A stretch of DNA of 64,000 bases, from positions 6,598 through 70,597 of the forward strand of contig NZ_JNWZ01000035.1 of the NCBI RefSeq assembly GCF_000716545.1, in the 5' to 3' direction. Numbering within the stretch: the first letter of the stretch is position 1; each line of letters starts with the position of its first letter. The position numbers and the translations under genes were made by a program. Source of the stretch: Kitasatospora phosalacinea. Its GTDB lineage: Bacteria; Actinomycetota; Actinomycetes; Streptomycetales; Streptomycetaceae. Below, one piece after another: positions 40,002 to 48,304 of the stretch. Under the pieces are notes generated by a model that did not search any database, was not told the DNA's origin, and worked only from the letters and a program-made list of their open reading frames with translations.

Positions 40002-41039
40002 GTGACGCCCGCGCGGCGCGCCGACCGCGCCGTCTACCTGCGCGGCCACCCGCTGCTGTTCGCGCTGCTCGCCGCGACCAGGCACCGGCCGGTGGTCCGG
40101 CTCGGCCGCACCATGCTGATCCACCACCCGGACGCCTACCGCGAGGTGCTCACCCGCGTCCCGCTCGACCGGACGGCCGCGCGCACCACCGGCGGCACCG
40201 CCGCCCGGCTCACCGGCGGCAGCCTGCTCTTCGACCAGCAGGGCGCCGAACACCGGGGCGCCCGAAGGGAGTTGGCTCCCCTGCTGGGCCCGGCCGGGGT
40301 GGCCGCGCTGCGCCCGCTCTGGCAGCGGATCCTCGACCGGCACCTGGGCGGCCTCGACGCGCCCGTCGACCTCGTCCCCGCCGTCCGCGAACTGGCCGGC
40401 GCCACCGCCGCCGCGCTCACCGGCAGCGACGCCGACCCCGTCCGCCTGGCCCGCGCCGCCGAACGGGCCGCGGCCGCCACCGCCCGCGCGCACCTCCCCT
40501 CCCTGCTGCCCCGCCCGGGCAGCGCCCGCCGCGCCCGCGAAGCCGCCGAGGGGCTGTGCCGACTGCTGCCCGACCCGCGCGACGCGATGCTCGCCGTCGC
40601 CGCGGTCAACACCACCCTCGCCGCGCTGCCCCGCGCCGTCGCCTGGTGCGCCCGCGACCGGCTCTGGGACCGCGCCCACCAGGACGCCCCGGCCCTCGCC
40701 GCCGAGCTGCTCCGCCGCACCGCCGCCTCCCCGGTCCTGCCGCGCGCGGCGGCCGCCGACGCGACCGTGCTCGGCCACCGGATCCGCCGCGGCGACCGCC
40801 TGCTGCTGGTCGCCCGCCACGCCGCGCAGTCGCACCGCGACACCCCCACCCACCCGTACGCCGCCCGGGCCCCGTTCGGCCTCGGCCCCCACAGCTGCCC
40901 CGGCGCCGCCCTCGCCCGGGCCCAACTCGCCCTCCTCCTGACCGCCCTGGCCCCGCACCGCCCCCGCGTCCTGCGCACTGCCCCGCACCCCGCGGCCGCC
41001 CTCCCCGCCTACCGCACCTGCCTCGTCCAGGCCCCTTAG
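40002..41039 (+). CDS. short cytochrome P450 in OleA-like cluster
   Basis: The 345-aa protein has the heme-Cys loop 'FGLGPHSCPGAALARAQ' and an ExxR motif in 'AELLRRTA'. It is about 50 residues shorter than usual bacterial P450s, with compact B-C and K-heme regions. The I-helix reads 'AAVNTT' where A-G-x-D/E-T-T is expected, so the proton-relay acid is replaced by Asn. This may mean unusual chemistry or peroxide use. GTG 40002 has GGAG seven bases upstream. It probably oxidises the cluster's fatty product. Confidence 0.85.
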   Translation: MTPARRADRAVYLRGHPLLFALLAATRHRPVVRLGRTMLIHHPDAYREVLTRVPLDRTAARTTGGTAARLTGGSLLFDQQGAEHRGARRELAPLLGPAGVAALRPLWQRILDRHLGGLDAPVDLVPAVRELAGATAAALTGSDADPVRLARAAERAAAATARAHLPSLLPRPGSARRAREAAEGLCRLLPDPRDAMLAVAAVNTTLAALPRAVAWCARDRLWDRAHQDAPALAAELLRRTAASPVLPRAAAADATVLGHRIRRGDRLLLVARHAAQSHRDTPTHPYAARAPFGLGPHSCPGAALARAQLALLLTALAPHRPRVLRTAPHPAAALPAYRTCLVQAP

Positions 41040-41102
41040 GCCCGGTCCGGGCGGGCACGTGTCCGCGGCCCCTCGACCGCCCCGTCCACCGAAAGGACCC
41101 CC

Positions 41103-42008
41103 GTGCCCCCGCCGACCACCCTCGCGCTGACCGGCGCCACCGGTTTCTGCGGTTCGCACCTCGCCGCCCTCGCCGTCTCCCGGGGCCACCGGGTCCTCGC
41201 CCTCGGCCGCCGCCCGCCCCGGCACGGGACGCACGTGCCGTGGGACGCCGCCGCCGGAGCCGTCCCGCCCGAACTGCGCGCCGCGGACGTGGTGGTGCAC
41301 TGCGCGGCGGCCGTCGGCGACCACCCGCCGGGCTCGCCCGCCGAGCGCGCGCAGTACGAGGTCAACGTGCGGGCCACCGAACGCCTGCTGGCGGCCGCCG
41401 CCGGCACGCCCTTCGTGTTCGTCAGCAGCGCGAGCGTCTACGACCCGCGCCGGGACAGGTCCTCGGTCCCGGAGGAGCACCCCACCGCCGGCGGCCACCT
41501 GAACGCGTACGGCCGGACGAAGGCGCTCGCGGACGCGCTCGCGCTGGCCGCGGGCGCCGTCGTGCTGCGCCCGCGCGCCGTGTACGGCCCCGGGGACCCG
41601 CACCTGGTGCCGCGGCTGCTGGCCGCCGTGCGGGGCGGGGTGCTGCCGCTGCCGGGCGGGGACGTCGAGTTGAGCCTGACCGCGGTGGAGAACCTGGCCG
41701 AGGCCTGCCTGCTGGCGGCGGGCTGGCCGCCGGGCGCGTACAACGTCGCCGACCGCGCCCCGTACGCCCGGGACACCGCGCTGCGCGCGGTCCTCGCGGC
41801 GCACCGCCGCCGGGCCCGGCTGCTGCACGTGCCGCCCCGGCTGGCGGCCCTCGCGGCGGGGCGGCGCCCGCACGTCACCGCGTACGCGCTGGACCAGCTC
41901 GCGCACCGGGTGGTGCTGGACACGCGGAAGTCCCGGTCCCGGGGCTTCACCCCGGTCCGGGACCTCGACGACTACCTGGCCGGAATCGGCGCCGGCGACC
42001 GGGCCTAG
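41103..42008 (+). CDS. OleD-like NAD(P)-dependent extended SDR
   Basis: The 301-aa protein has the Rossmann motif 'LTGATGFCGSHLA', 'VFVSSASVYDPRRD' with the active Ser, and 'NAYGRTKALAD' (YxxxK). It belongs to the extended SDR/3-beta-HSD-like group that includes OleD, which reduces the beta-keto acid formed by OleA. GTG 41103 is preceded by the same ACCGAAAGGACCCCC leader as the AMP-ligase gene. Its stop shares the bases CTAG with the stop of the convergent small gene. Confidence 0.82.
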   Translation: MPPPTTLALTGATGFCGSHLAALAVSRGHRVLALGRRPPRHGTHVPWDAAAGAVPPELRAADVVVHCAAAVGDHPPGSPAERAQYEVNVRATERLLAAAAGTPFVFVSSASVYDPRRDRSSVPEEHPTAGGHLNAYGRTKALADALALAAGAVVLRPRAVYGPGDPHLVPRLLAAVRGGVLPLPGGDVELSLTAVENLAEACLLAAGWPPGAYNVADRAPYARDTALRAVLAAHRRRARLLHVPPRLAALAAGRRPHVTAYALDQLAHRVVLDTRKSRSRGFTPVRDLDDYLAGIGAGDRA

Positions 42009-42205
42009 TTCTTGGCGGCCTTCTTGATCAGGATCACCACGGCCGCGGCGATGCCGACCAGCACCAGCACGTTGATCGCGAGGCCGACGATGCCGGCGAC
42101 GACGCCGACGATGGTCCAGAAGACCTTCCAGGCGATCACCAGCAGCAGGATCGGCACGACGATGTTGCGCACCCACGAGGGCAGCGTCTTCCAGAACTCA
42201 GCCAT
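42005..42205 (-). CDS. 66-aa two-helix membrane protein (DUF5326-like)
   Basis: The product MAEFWKTLPSWVRNIVVPIL continues with two hydrophobic helices separated by a Gly-Val turn and ends 'VVILIKKAAKN'. Length, the 'LPSWVR' start and the basic tail resemble DUF5326 small membrane proteins of streptomycetes; role unknown. AGAAGG lies ahead of ATG 42205. Its TAG stop overlaps the TAG of the plus-strand SDR gene on the palindrome CTAG. Confidence 0.75.
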   Translation of the reverse strand: MAEFWKTLPSWVRNIVVPILLLVIAWKVFWTIVGVVAGIVGLAINVLVLVGIAAAVVILIKKAAKN

Positions 42206-42360
42206 GTCCGTACCTTCTCCCCTCGGGGTCGGTGCCGGTGTTTCCGGCTGCGTTCCCGCTCCCTCGATCTCGACACTTCGATCGTAGGCGGGCGCGGGAG
42301 CCGAAATCGAGGGGTACCGGCCCGGAGAGAACCCGGAGATCCTTCCCTGAGACTCCGCCC

Positions 42361-42383
42361 GGGAGACCCTCGGGGAGACCCTC
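42361..42383. repeat. 11-bp tandem duplication at the tenA 3' end
   Basis: GGGAGACCCTC occurs at 42361-42371 and 42373-42383. The inner copy reaches into the tenA stop codon (42382-42384); the outer copy is untranslated. Confidence 0.7.
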
Positions 42384-43038
42384 AGACCGGCCAGGTCTCG
42401 CCGCGCCAGGCGGCGTCCCAGAACATCCACTCGTAGCGCGAGGTGGTGGTGAAGTGCTCGACCACGCGCCGCCGTTCGGCTGCGGACAGCTCCTCGCCGA
42501 CCCGGTCGGCGAGGTCCAGGACGCGGCGCACCACGCTCTGGAAGCCCTCGTCGCCGTACGCGGCGATCCACTTGGCGTAGAGCGGCTCGGGGGAGGAGCG
42601 GCGGGCCAGTTCCTCCCCGACCCGGGCGTAGATCCAGTAGCAGGGCAGCACGGCGCCGAGCGCCTCGGCGAAGGAGCCGCCGTAGGCGGTGGCCAGCAGG
42701 TAGGAGGTGTAGGCGCGGGTGGTGGGCAGCACGGTCGCGTCGCCCTCGGCGGCGCCGCCGAGGGCGGCCATGAACTCGCCGTGCATCTCCTGCTCGGCGG
42801 CGATCGCGCCGACCGCGTCGTTGGAGAAGGCCAGCACCTCGTCCTCGCCGGGGGCCTTGGCGGCGCAGACGGCCAGGGCCCGGGCGTAGTCGCGCAGGTA
42901 GTGGGAGTCCTGGACGACGAAGTGCCGGAACGCGGCGCGCGGGAGGGTGCCGTCCGCGAGGCCGAGCAGGAAGGGGTGGTCGAGGATCCGGCGGTAGGTC
43001 GGCTCGGCGGCCGCCCACAGTTCGTCGGTGAGCTTCAC
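42382..43038 (-). CDS. tenA: TenA-family thiaminase II / aminopyrimidine hydrolase
   Basis: The 218-aa helical protein has the TenA catalytic Cys133 ('VLPCYWIYARVG'), Asp44 in 'VQDSHYLRDYAR' and the C-terminal 'SRYEWMFWDAAW' with its Glu. TenA hydrolyses aminomethyl-pyrimidine from damaged thiamine for salvage. GTG 43038 follows AGGAGGAG. A cupin gene lies 39 bp upstream on the same strand. No TPP element is visible here, unlike thiC 8 kb away. Confidence 0.9.
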   Translation of the reverse strand: MKLTDELWAAAEPTYRRILDHPFLLGLADGTLPRAAFRHFVVQDSHYLRDYARALAVCAAKAPGEDEVLAFSNDAVGAIAAEQEMHGEFMAALGGAAEGDATVLPTTRAYTSYLLATAYGGSFAEALGAVLPCYWIYARVGEELARRSSPEPLYAKWIAAYGDEGFQSVVRRVLDLADRVGEELSAAERRRVVEHFTTTSRYEWMFWDAAWRGETWPV

Positions 43039-43077
43039 GGGGTGTCTCCTCCTGCCGGAACGGGGCGCGGCACGCGG

Positions 43078-43395
43078 TCAGTCCTCCGGCGGGGAGAAGA
43101 CCACGAGCACCCGCAGTTCCTCGGTGATGTGGTGGAAGCGGTGCTCCGTCCCGGCGGGGACGAACACCACGCTGCCGCGCCCGACCGTGGCGGTCTCCCG
43201 GCCGACGGTCAGCTCGGCCCGGCCGCTGACCACCAGGTAGATCTCGTCCTGGGCGTGCGGGGTCTGCGGGTCGGTGTCACCGGGGGAGAGCGCGTACAGG
43301 CCGGCGGACATCGTCGGCTGCTTCAGGAAGCGCAGGTACGCGCCGTCGCCCGCGGCGCGCTCGGCGTCGAGTTCGTCCAGCCGGAACAGCTTCAT
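43078..43395 (-). CDS. single-domain cupin protein
   Basis: The 105-aa product has cupin motif 1 ('TPHAQDEIYLVVSGRAELTV') and motif 2 ('VFVPAGTEHRFHHI') with metal-binding His and Glu. Such proteins bind or transform small molecules; no substrate can be named. It lies 39 bp upstream of tenA, so it may take part in thiamine-related salvage or only share the message. The ribosome site before ATG 43395 is weak. Confidence 0.88.
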   Translation of the reverse strand: MKLFRLDELDAERAAGDGAYLRFLKQPTMSAGLYALSPGDTDPQTPHAQDEIYLVVSGRAELTVGRETATVGRGSVVFVPAGTEHRFHHITEELRVLVVFSPPED

Positions 43396-43489
43396 CGGGG
43401 CTCGGCTCCTCTCCCGGGTCCGGCCCCATTCAACAACACCGTCCCGGAGTGCTTCCGCCCACCCGTCCGGGCCTGCCACCATCCGCAGC

Positions 43490-43870
43490 ATGAAGAATTT
43501 CGTGATCAAAACGCTCATCAACGCGGCGGCGATCTGGGTCGCCGCCTGGATCGTCACCGGGATCACGCTCACGGGGGACAACGACGACTGGGGCCACAAG
43601 GCGCTCACCGTGATCGGGGTGGCCCTGGTCTTCGGGGTGATCAACTTCCTGATCAAGCCGCTGGTGAAGCTGTTCTCGCTACCGCTGTTCATCCTCACCC
43701 TGGGCCTGATCACCTTCGTGATCAACGCCCTGATGCTCTGGCTGACCTCCTGGGCCTCGGACAAGCTGGACCTGGACTTCCACGTGGAGGGCTTCTGGTC
43801 GGCGCTGCTCGGCGCGCTGATCATCAGCCTGGTGTCCTGGGGCCTCAACCTGGCGTTCGGCGACGACTGA
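43490..43870 (+). CDS. phage-holin-like (PF04020 type) four-helix membrane protein
   Basis: The 126-aa protein has four hydrophobic helices, with the family pattern 'GVALVFGVINFLIKPLVKLF', 'SLPLFILTLGLITFVINALM' and a final 'GALIISLVSWGLNLAF'. Despite the Pfam name it is a common chromosomal envelope protein. The first codons are AT-rich (MKNFVIKTLIN). No phage genes are near. Confidence 0.88.
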   Translation: MKNFVIKTLINAAAIWVAAWIVTGITLTGDNDDWGHKALTVIGVALVFGVINFLIKPLVKLFSLPLFILTLGLITFVINALMLWLTSWASDKLDLDFHVEGFWSALLGALIISLVSWGLNLAFGDD

Positions 43871-43878
43871 CCGGCCGG

Positions 43879-43971
43879 CGGACGGCCGCGGCACCCCGCT
43901 CCGGGGCGCGCCGTCCGGCGGACGGTCAGCCGCGCGGGCCGACCCCGGAACGCACCCGGGGTCAGCCCGCG
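43879..43971. terminator. two hairpins between the holin-like gene and ssgA
   Basis: CGGACGGC/GCCGTCCG (43879-43917) follows the plus-strand gene. A stronger stem CGCGGGCCGACCCCGG (43933-43948) with CCGGGGTCAGCCCGCG (43956-43971), one mismatch, contains the ssgA stop codon in its right arm. Together they serve the convergent genes. Confidence 0.6.
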
Positions 43972-44390
43972 TTCTCGTGCCCGGTGGCGGAGAGGATCGA
44001 GGCGAGCTCCTCGTCCAGCTCCCCGCCGGCCAGCTCCTGGCCCATCGGCACCAGCCGGTCGGTCCGGGCGAGGAAGGCGAGCAGCGGCGGTGCGGCCGCG
44101 CGCATCAGCGCGTCCCCCTCGGGGGAGCGCAGCACGACGCAGACCTCGGCGAGGTCGTCGCCGACGGGGTGGATGTGCACGTCGCCCTCGCCGGTGGGGC
44201 GGCTGATCCCGTCGACCAGGAGCTCGCGGGCGAAGACCCAGGTGACCGGTTCGTCACCGGGCAGGTGGAAGGTGAAGCGGACGGCGAACGGGTCGTCGCC
44301 GTCGTAGTCCAGGTCGACCGCGATGCGGAAGGACAGCTCGCTCGACACCACGAGGTGCATCGCCATCTGGGCTTGGACCGTGCTGTGCAT
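43962..44390 (-). CDS. ssgA: sporulation/cell division activator SsgA
   Basis: The 142-aa SALP-family protein starts MHSTVQAQMAMHLVVSSELS and has 'TFHLPGDEPVTWVFARELLV', 'GDVHIHP', 'LARTDRLVPMGQE' and the ending 'HENAG'. These match SsgA rather than SsgB-G. SsgA localises SsgB and thus FtsZ for sporulation septation and also marks germination and branching sites. ATG 44390 was chosen for the SsgA-like N-terminus (MRESVQAE in other species, from memory); GAGAGG lies upstream. The IclR gene ssgR lies directly upstream, the classical arrangement. Confidence 0.93.
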   Translation of the reverse strand: MHSTVQAQMAMHLVVSSELSFRIAVDLDYDGDDPFAVRFTFHLPGDEPVTWVFARELLVDGISRPTGEGDVHIHPVGDDLAEVCVVLRSPEGDALMRAAAPPLLAFLARTDRLVPMGQELAGGELDEELASILSATGHENAG

Positions 44391-44647
44391 GCGCCAGTAC
44401 CTCTCGTTCTGCGCGCCCGGTGCGCCGAGGGTCGAGCGGTGGGCGGGCATGTCGGTTCGATCTTGTTCGCTGTGCTGGAACGGCACCCCGGTGGGGCTGG
44501 CCCGTCAGGTCGTGCGGGTACCTGCGGACGGTGGCTGCGTCTGTGGGTCTTTGTCCCCTGATTCCCCGTTCGGACCTCATCGTCCACGTTTGCCAGTGAT
44601 GCGGACAAGGTTCGCTTTTTCAAATGGTGAACGAACACCACACGGAA

Positions 44648-45535
44648 TCACCGCACGGATCCGGGCCCGGGCACCTCCCCCCACCCCGCGAAGGCCGGGA
44701 CCGCCGGAGCGGACGGATCGGCCGGGAACACCGGGAACATCGCCCCCACCAGCGCGCGCAGCCGGGCCGCGACGGGGCCGAGCCGCTCGCCCTGCTCCAG
44801 CGGGAGCGAGACCGCCACGGTGGCGACCACCGAGCCGACGGTGATCGGCACCGCCGCGCAGACCGTGCCGAGCGCGTACTCCTGCCGCTCCAGCACCGGC
44901 GCGGTCGGCCGGACGCGCTCCAGCCGGCGCAGCACCGTCCGGACGCCCTCCGAGGTGGACGGGGTGAGCGCGCACGGGCGGTACCGGGAGAGGTGGTCGA
45001 GCCGTTCCTCGGTGCCGAGTTGGGAGAGCAGGCAGAGGCCGATGGCGTGCGCGTGCGCGGTGGCCCGGAAGTCGGCCCACTCCTCCACCGCCGGCTGCCC
45101 CGCGCCGGAGGCGACGTGGACCACCCGGACCTCGCCGTCCTCGTAGACCGCGTAGTAGACGGCGGCGCCGAGCTCGTCGCGCAGCTCCTCCATCCGGCCG
45201 CGCAGGTCGGTGCGGTCGGACTGCCGCTCGGTGGCGTGGCCGATCCGCTCGGCCGCCTCGCCGTAGTGGAACCGGCCGTCCTCGCGCCGCAGGTAGCCCT
45301 CGTGGGTGAGGGTGCGCAGCAGGTGGTAGGTGGTGCCCAGGGGCAGCCCGGCGGAGCGGGCGAGCTGCTTGGCGGTGGCGCCGTGGGCGTGCGAGCCGAC
45401 CGCTTCCAGCAGGCGCAGGGCGCGCTGCACCGAGGTGATCAGGGTGGGCGCCCGCGGCGCGCGTATGGCGCCGTCCGCCGCCGGGGCCGTCCCCGGCCCT
45501 GCCGGTTCCCCGATCCGGTGCATGATCATCCCCAT
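44648..45535 (-). CDS. ssgR: IclR-type activator SsgR
   Basis: The product (295 aa from ATG 45535) has an IclR winged helix ('LITSVQRALRLLEAVGSHAH', 'LARSAGLPLGTTYHLLRTL') and an effector domain with 'VYEDGEVRVVHVASG' and 'TAHAHAIGLCLLSQL'. SsgR is required for ssgA transcription in S. coelicolor, and ssgA follows 257 bp downstream, where an AT-rich promoter patch (44590-44640) is seen. The start is uncertain: ATGs at 45535, 45529 and 45523 are all possible. Confidence 0.9.
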   Translation of the reverse strand: MGMIMHRIGEPAGPGTAPAADGAIRAPRAPTLITSVQRALRLLEAVGSHAHGATAKQLARSAGLPLGTTYHLLRTLTHEGYLRREDGRFHYGEAAERIGHATERQSDRTDLRGRMEELRDELGAAVYYAVYEDGEVRVVHVASGAGQPAVEEWADFRATAHAHAIGLCLLSQLGTEERLDHLSRYRPCALTPSTSEGVRTVLRRLERVRPTAPVLERQEYALGTVCAAVPITVGSVVATVAVSLPLEQGERLGPVAARLRALVGAMFPVFPADPSAPAVPAFAGWGEVPGPGSVR

Positions 45536-45892
45536 CCCCCGGACGTTGGATGGCGTTCGGAGGAGGCTGCTCCGAATCCGTCCGGCAGGCGGACATTTGA
45601 GCACAGGGCGGGCATCCCCGCAATGACAATGATGTACACATCGGTCAATTCACCTTCAATGCGAAGGATCATCACCAATCGGACCGACAGGTTACCAGGC
45701 GTCAGCTCGCGCACCGGAGCGAATCGAAGATCCATAACCGATGTGTCCATCGCCACCGCCCGACACCCCCGGGCATGCCGGTCCACCCGGACGGCGGAAC
45801 AGGTCCCTCCGATTCGTCCCCGCGTGCGAGTTTCGCGCCCGCCGCCGCGCGGCAGACTCCCGCACAACGCTCGCGCCCCGGAGGTGGCAGCC
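45536..45892. promoter_or_regulatory. ssgR/NUDIX divergent intergenic region with twin inverted motifs
   Basis: This 357-bp stretch contains no gene. It is less GC-rich than its surroundings. ACCGATGTGTACATC (minus strand, 45645-45631) and ACCGATGTGTCCATC (plus strand, 45737-45751) are 14/15 identical and face opposite genes 91 bp apart. Each is itself a small inverted repeat (GATGT-AC-ACATC; CGATG-TGTC-CATCG). They look like paired sites for one regulator of the divergent genes. Confidence 0.5.
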
Positions 45893-46420
45893 ATGTCGGG
45901 TCCGGTCCGTCCCGTCGTCAAACGCACCGCCCGCGCGATCCTGCTGGAGTTCGACGCGGACGACCCGCACGCGCCCGCCTCCCTGGTGCTGATCCGCCGG
46001 GTCCGCCCCGGCTCCCCCCGCCCGTACTGGATCACCCCCGGCGGCGGCGTCGAGCCCACCGACGAGACGGTGGTCGCCGCCCTGCACCGGGAGGTGGACG
46101 AGGAGTTGGGCGGCAAGGTCACCGACGTGGTGCCCGCCTTCGTCGACACCGTGGCGCACTCGCACCACGACGACGGCACCCCGGCGCACCCGCACGGCGT
46201 CAAGGTGCAGCACTTCTTCGCCTGCCGACTCGCCGGGATGGACGAGTCCCGCCGGCACGGGCCCGAGGTCGAGCGGCCCAACGGCGAGTACGAGATCGTC
46301 CGCGTCCCGTTCACCCGCGAGGGCGTCACCTCGGTCAACGTCGTCCCTCCCAGCCTCCGCGCCTACCTCGCCGCCAACATCGAGGGCGTCCGCGCCCTGC
46401 TCGCCCCGGACTTGGGCTGA
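45893..46420 (+). CDS. NUDIX hydrolase
   Basis: The 175-aa protein has a complete Nudix box, from 'GGGVEPTDETVVAALHREVD' to 'EELGGKV', that coordinates Mg and cleaves a nucleoside-diphosphate-linked substrate. The substrate is unknown. GGAGG lies eight bases before ATG 45893. It converges with the flavohemoprotein gene, with only 7 bp between stops. Confidence 0.92.
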   Translation: MSGPVRPVVKRTARAILLEFDADDPHAPASLVLIRRVRPGSPRPYWITPGGGVEPTDETVVAALHREVDEELGGKVTDVVPAFVDTVAHSHHDDGTPAHPHGVKVQHFFACRLAGMDESRRHGPEVERPNGEYEIVRVPFTREGVTSVNVVPPSLRAYLAANIEGVRALLAPDLG

Positions 46421-46427
46421 GCGGCCG

Positions 46428-48257
46428 TCAGGACCGCCCCCCGTCCTCCCGCGCCGCCAGGTCGTGCCGGACGCTCCCCTCCGGCACCCCGCAGCGCCGC
46501 AGCACCGCCGCCCCGGACCGCACCATCGCCTCCGGGCCGCTCAGGTACGCCGCGAAACCGTGCCAGGGCGCGTAGCGGGCCACCGCGTCCGGCAGGTCCC
46601 CCGGCAGCGCCCCGGCCGGCGCGCCCGCCGACTCCGACACCACCGGACGCACCGTCAGCCAGGAGTGCCGCGCCGCCAGTTCGCGCAGCTCCTCCAGCCG
46701 GTACAGCTCACCGGCCCGCCGCGCCCCGTAGAACACCTCCACCCGGCGCCCGGCCGCGCCCCGCTCGGCGACCTCCTCGACCAGCGCGGCGATCGGCCCG
46801 ATCCCGGTGCCGCCGCCCAGGAGCAGCAGGTCCTCCCGGGCCGCGTGGTCCACCGTCATCGCGCCCTCCGCGCCGCCCAGGCGCAGCACGTCGCCCGGCC
46901 GCGCCCGGTGCACCAGCGCGTTGCTCACCCAGCCCGCCTGCACCGCCTTCACGTGCAGCGTCAGCAGCCCGTCCGGCCGGGGCGCCGAGGCGAACGAGTA
47001 CGGCCGCCAGACCCGGGGCCACCACGGCGTCTCCACCGCCGCCCACTGCCCGGCCCGGAACGGGTACGCCTGGTCGGGGCGGAGCGTCAGCACCGCGACG
47101 TCCCGGGTGGCCTGCCGGTGCTCCACCACCTCGGCCTGCCACCACGGCGGGGCCGAACGGGCCTCCTCCTCCGCGCCCTCGGCCATCAGCCGGGACACCA
47201 GCCCCAGCAGCCGCCGCCAGGCCGCCTCGGTCCGCTCGTCCCAGCCGCTGCCGCCGTACCTGGCCAGCGCCGCCACCAGGCAGTCCGCCACCGAGGCGTA
47301 GTGCCGGGTCATCGCCCCGTACTTGCGGTGCCGGCGCCCCAGCGGGCCCAGGTACCCGCGCAGCGCCTCCAGGTCGCCCGCCCGGGCCGCGCACAGCCGC
47401 AGCGCCCGGAACAGCCGGGTGCGCTGCTCGTCCATCGCGGCCGGGAACATCGCCCGCAGCTCCGGGTGGCGCAGGAACAGCAGCGCGTGGAAGTGCGCCA
47501 TCGCCCGGTCCGCGTCCGGCGCCACCGCCGCCAGGCAGGCCCGGGCCAGCACCAGGTCCTCGGCGCTCGGCGGCTCGTCGGCGGGCCCGGGCGCGCCCGC
47601 CGGCTCCAACGCGGGCGGCGGCTCGGGCACCGTCCGCACCCCCCAGGCCATGGTCCAGCGGTCGTCCGGCCCGACCCAGTTCAGCGCCGGGGCCTGCCGG
47701 AACAGCGGCTCGAACGGCACCGGCGCGGGCACGGCGGGCACGGCGGGCACCCCAGGCACGGCGGGCACCCCAGGCACGGCGGGCGCGGGCGCGGGCACCG
47801 TCGGCGCCCAGGTCGGCTTCGCCGGGACGGCCGGCACCGGGGTCAGCCCCGGCGGCACCGACGGCGCCCGCGGGGCCGGGGCGGGGGACGGGGCCGGCTC
47901 CGACCCGGCGGAGGGACGCTCCACCGGGTCGGACGGCTCCCGCTGCTCCACGGCGGTCGGGGGCTCGTCCGCCGGCTCGGCCGGGGCGGCCGGGGTGGAG
48001 GGGGTGGACGGGGCGGGCGCGATGGCGGAGGCGGAGGAAGTGGCGGGAGCGGCTCCGGCACCGGGCAGCGCGGTGACGGCAGCGGCGCCCCGGCCGACCC
48101 GGACCCGCAGCGGCCTGCTCTCCCGTTCGAGCTGACGAGTACCCAAGAGAATCGTTTCGCTTCCGGTCGACCTGTCTGCTGACGCCCCAGCACAGTGCCA
48201 CCGACCGGACGGCCGGTCCGAGGAATCCGGCGAACCCCGGACACCCGGGCCGTCCAC
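46428..48257 (-). CDS. flavohemoprotein-like globin-reductase with long disordered N-terminus
   Basis: After about 190 residues rich in Pro, Ala and Val, including VPGVPAVPGVPAVPAVP, comes a globin domain (about 225-380, 'VLARACLAAVAPDADRAMAH' and 'RHRKYGAMTRHYASVADCLV'). An FAD/NAD reductase follows (about 385-609) with 'RPYSFASAP', 'GGGTGIGPIAALVEE' and 'VEVFYGARR'. Such proteins detoxify nitric oxide by dioxygenation. The start is unclear: GTG 48257 is the first reasonable one, but base composition near 48130-48180 looks like upstream DNA. The true start may therefore lie inside the low-complexity part, where no ATG or GTG is obvious. Confidence 0.82.
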   Translation of the reverse strand: MDGPGVRGSPDSSDRPSGRWHCAGASADRSTGSETILLGTRQLERESRPLRVRVGRGAAAVTALPGAGAAPATSSASAIAPAPSTPSTPAAPAEPADEPPTAVEQREPSDPVERPSAGSEPAPSPAPAPRAPSVPPGLTPVPAVPAKPTWAPTVPAPAPAVPGVPAVPGVPAVPAVPAPVPFEPLFRQAPALNWVGPDDRWTMAWGVRTVPEPPPALEPAGAPGPADEPPSAEDLVLARACLAAVAPDADRAMAHFHALLFLRHPELRAMFPAAMDEQRTRLFRALRLCAARAGDLEALRGYLGPLGRRHRKYGAMTRHYASVADCLVAALARYGGSGWDERTEAAWRRLLGLVSRLMAEGAEEEARSAPPWWQAEVVEHRQATRDVAVLTLRPDQAYPFRAGQWAAVETPWWPRVWRPYSFASAPRPDGLLTLHVKAVQAGWVSNALVHRARPGDVLRLGGAEGAMTVDHAAREDLLLLGGGTGIGPIAALVEEVAERGAAGRRVEVFYGARRAGELYRLEELRELAARHSWLTVRPVVSESAGAPAGALPGDLPDAVARYAPWHGFAAYLSGPEAMVRSGAAVLRRCGVPEGSVRHDLAAREDGGRS

Positions 48258-48304
48258 CCGCTACCCTCACCCGTCCACGGGCGTCCGGCCCGTTCGCCCG
48301 CCTC

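Noticed and set aside
43490..43870. Prophage signal from the holin-like gene
   Set aside because: The PF04020-type family is a common chromosomal membrane protein, and no phage structural, lysis or integrase genes are near.
47720..47800. Tandem repeats suggesting a CRISPR or VNTR element
   Set aside because: Units are about 12-18 bp, in frame, and code VPAVPGVPAV; there are no spacers.
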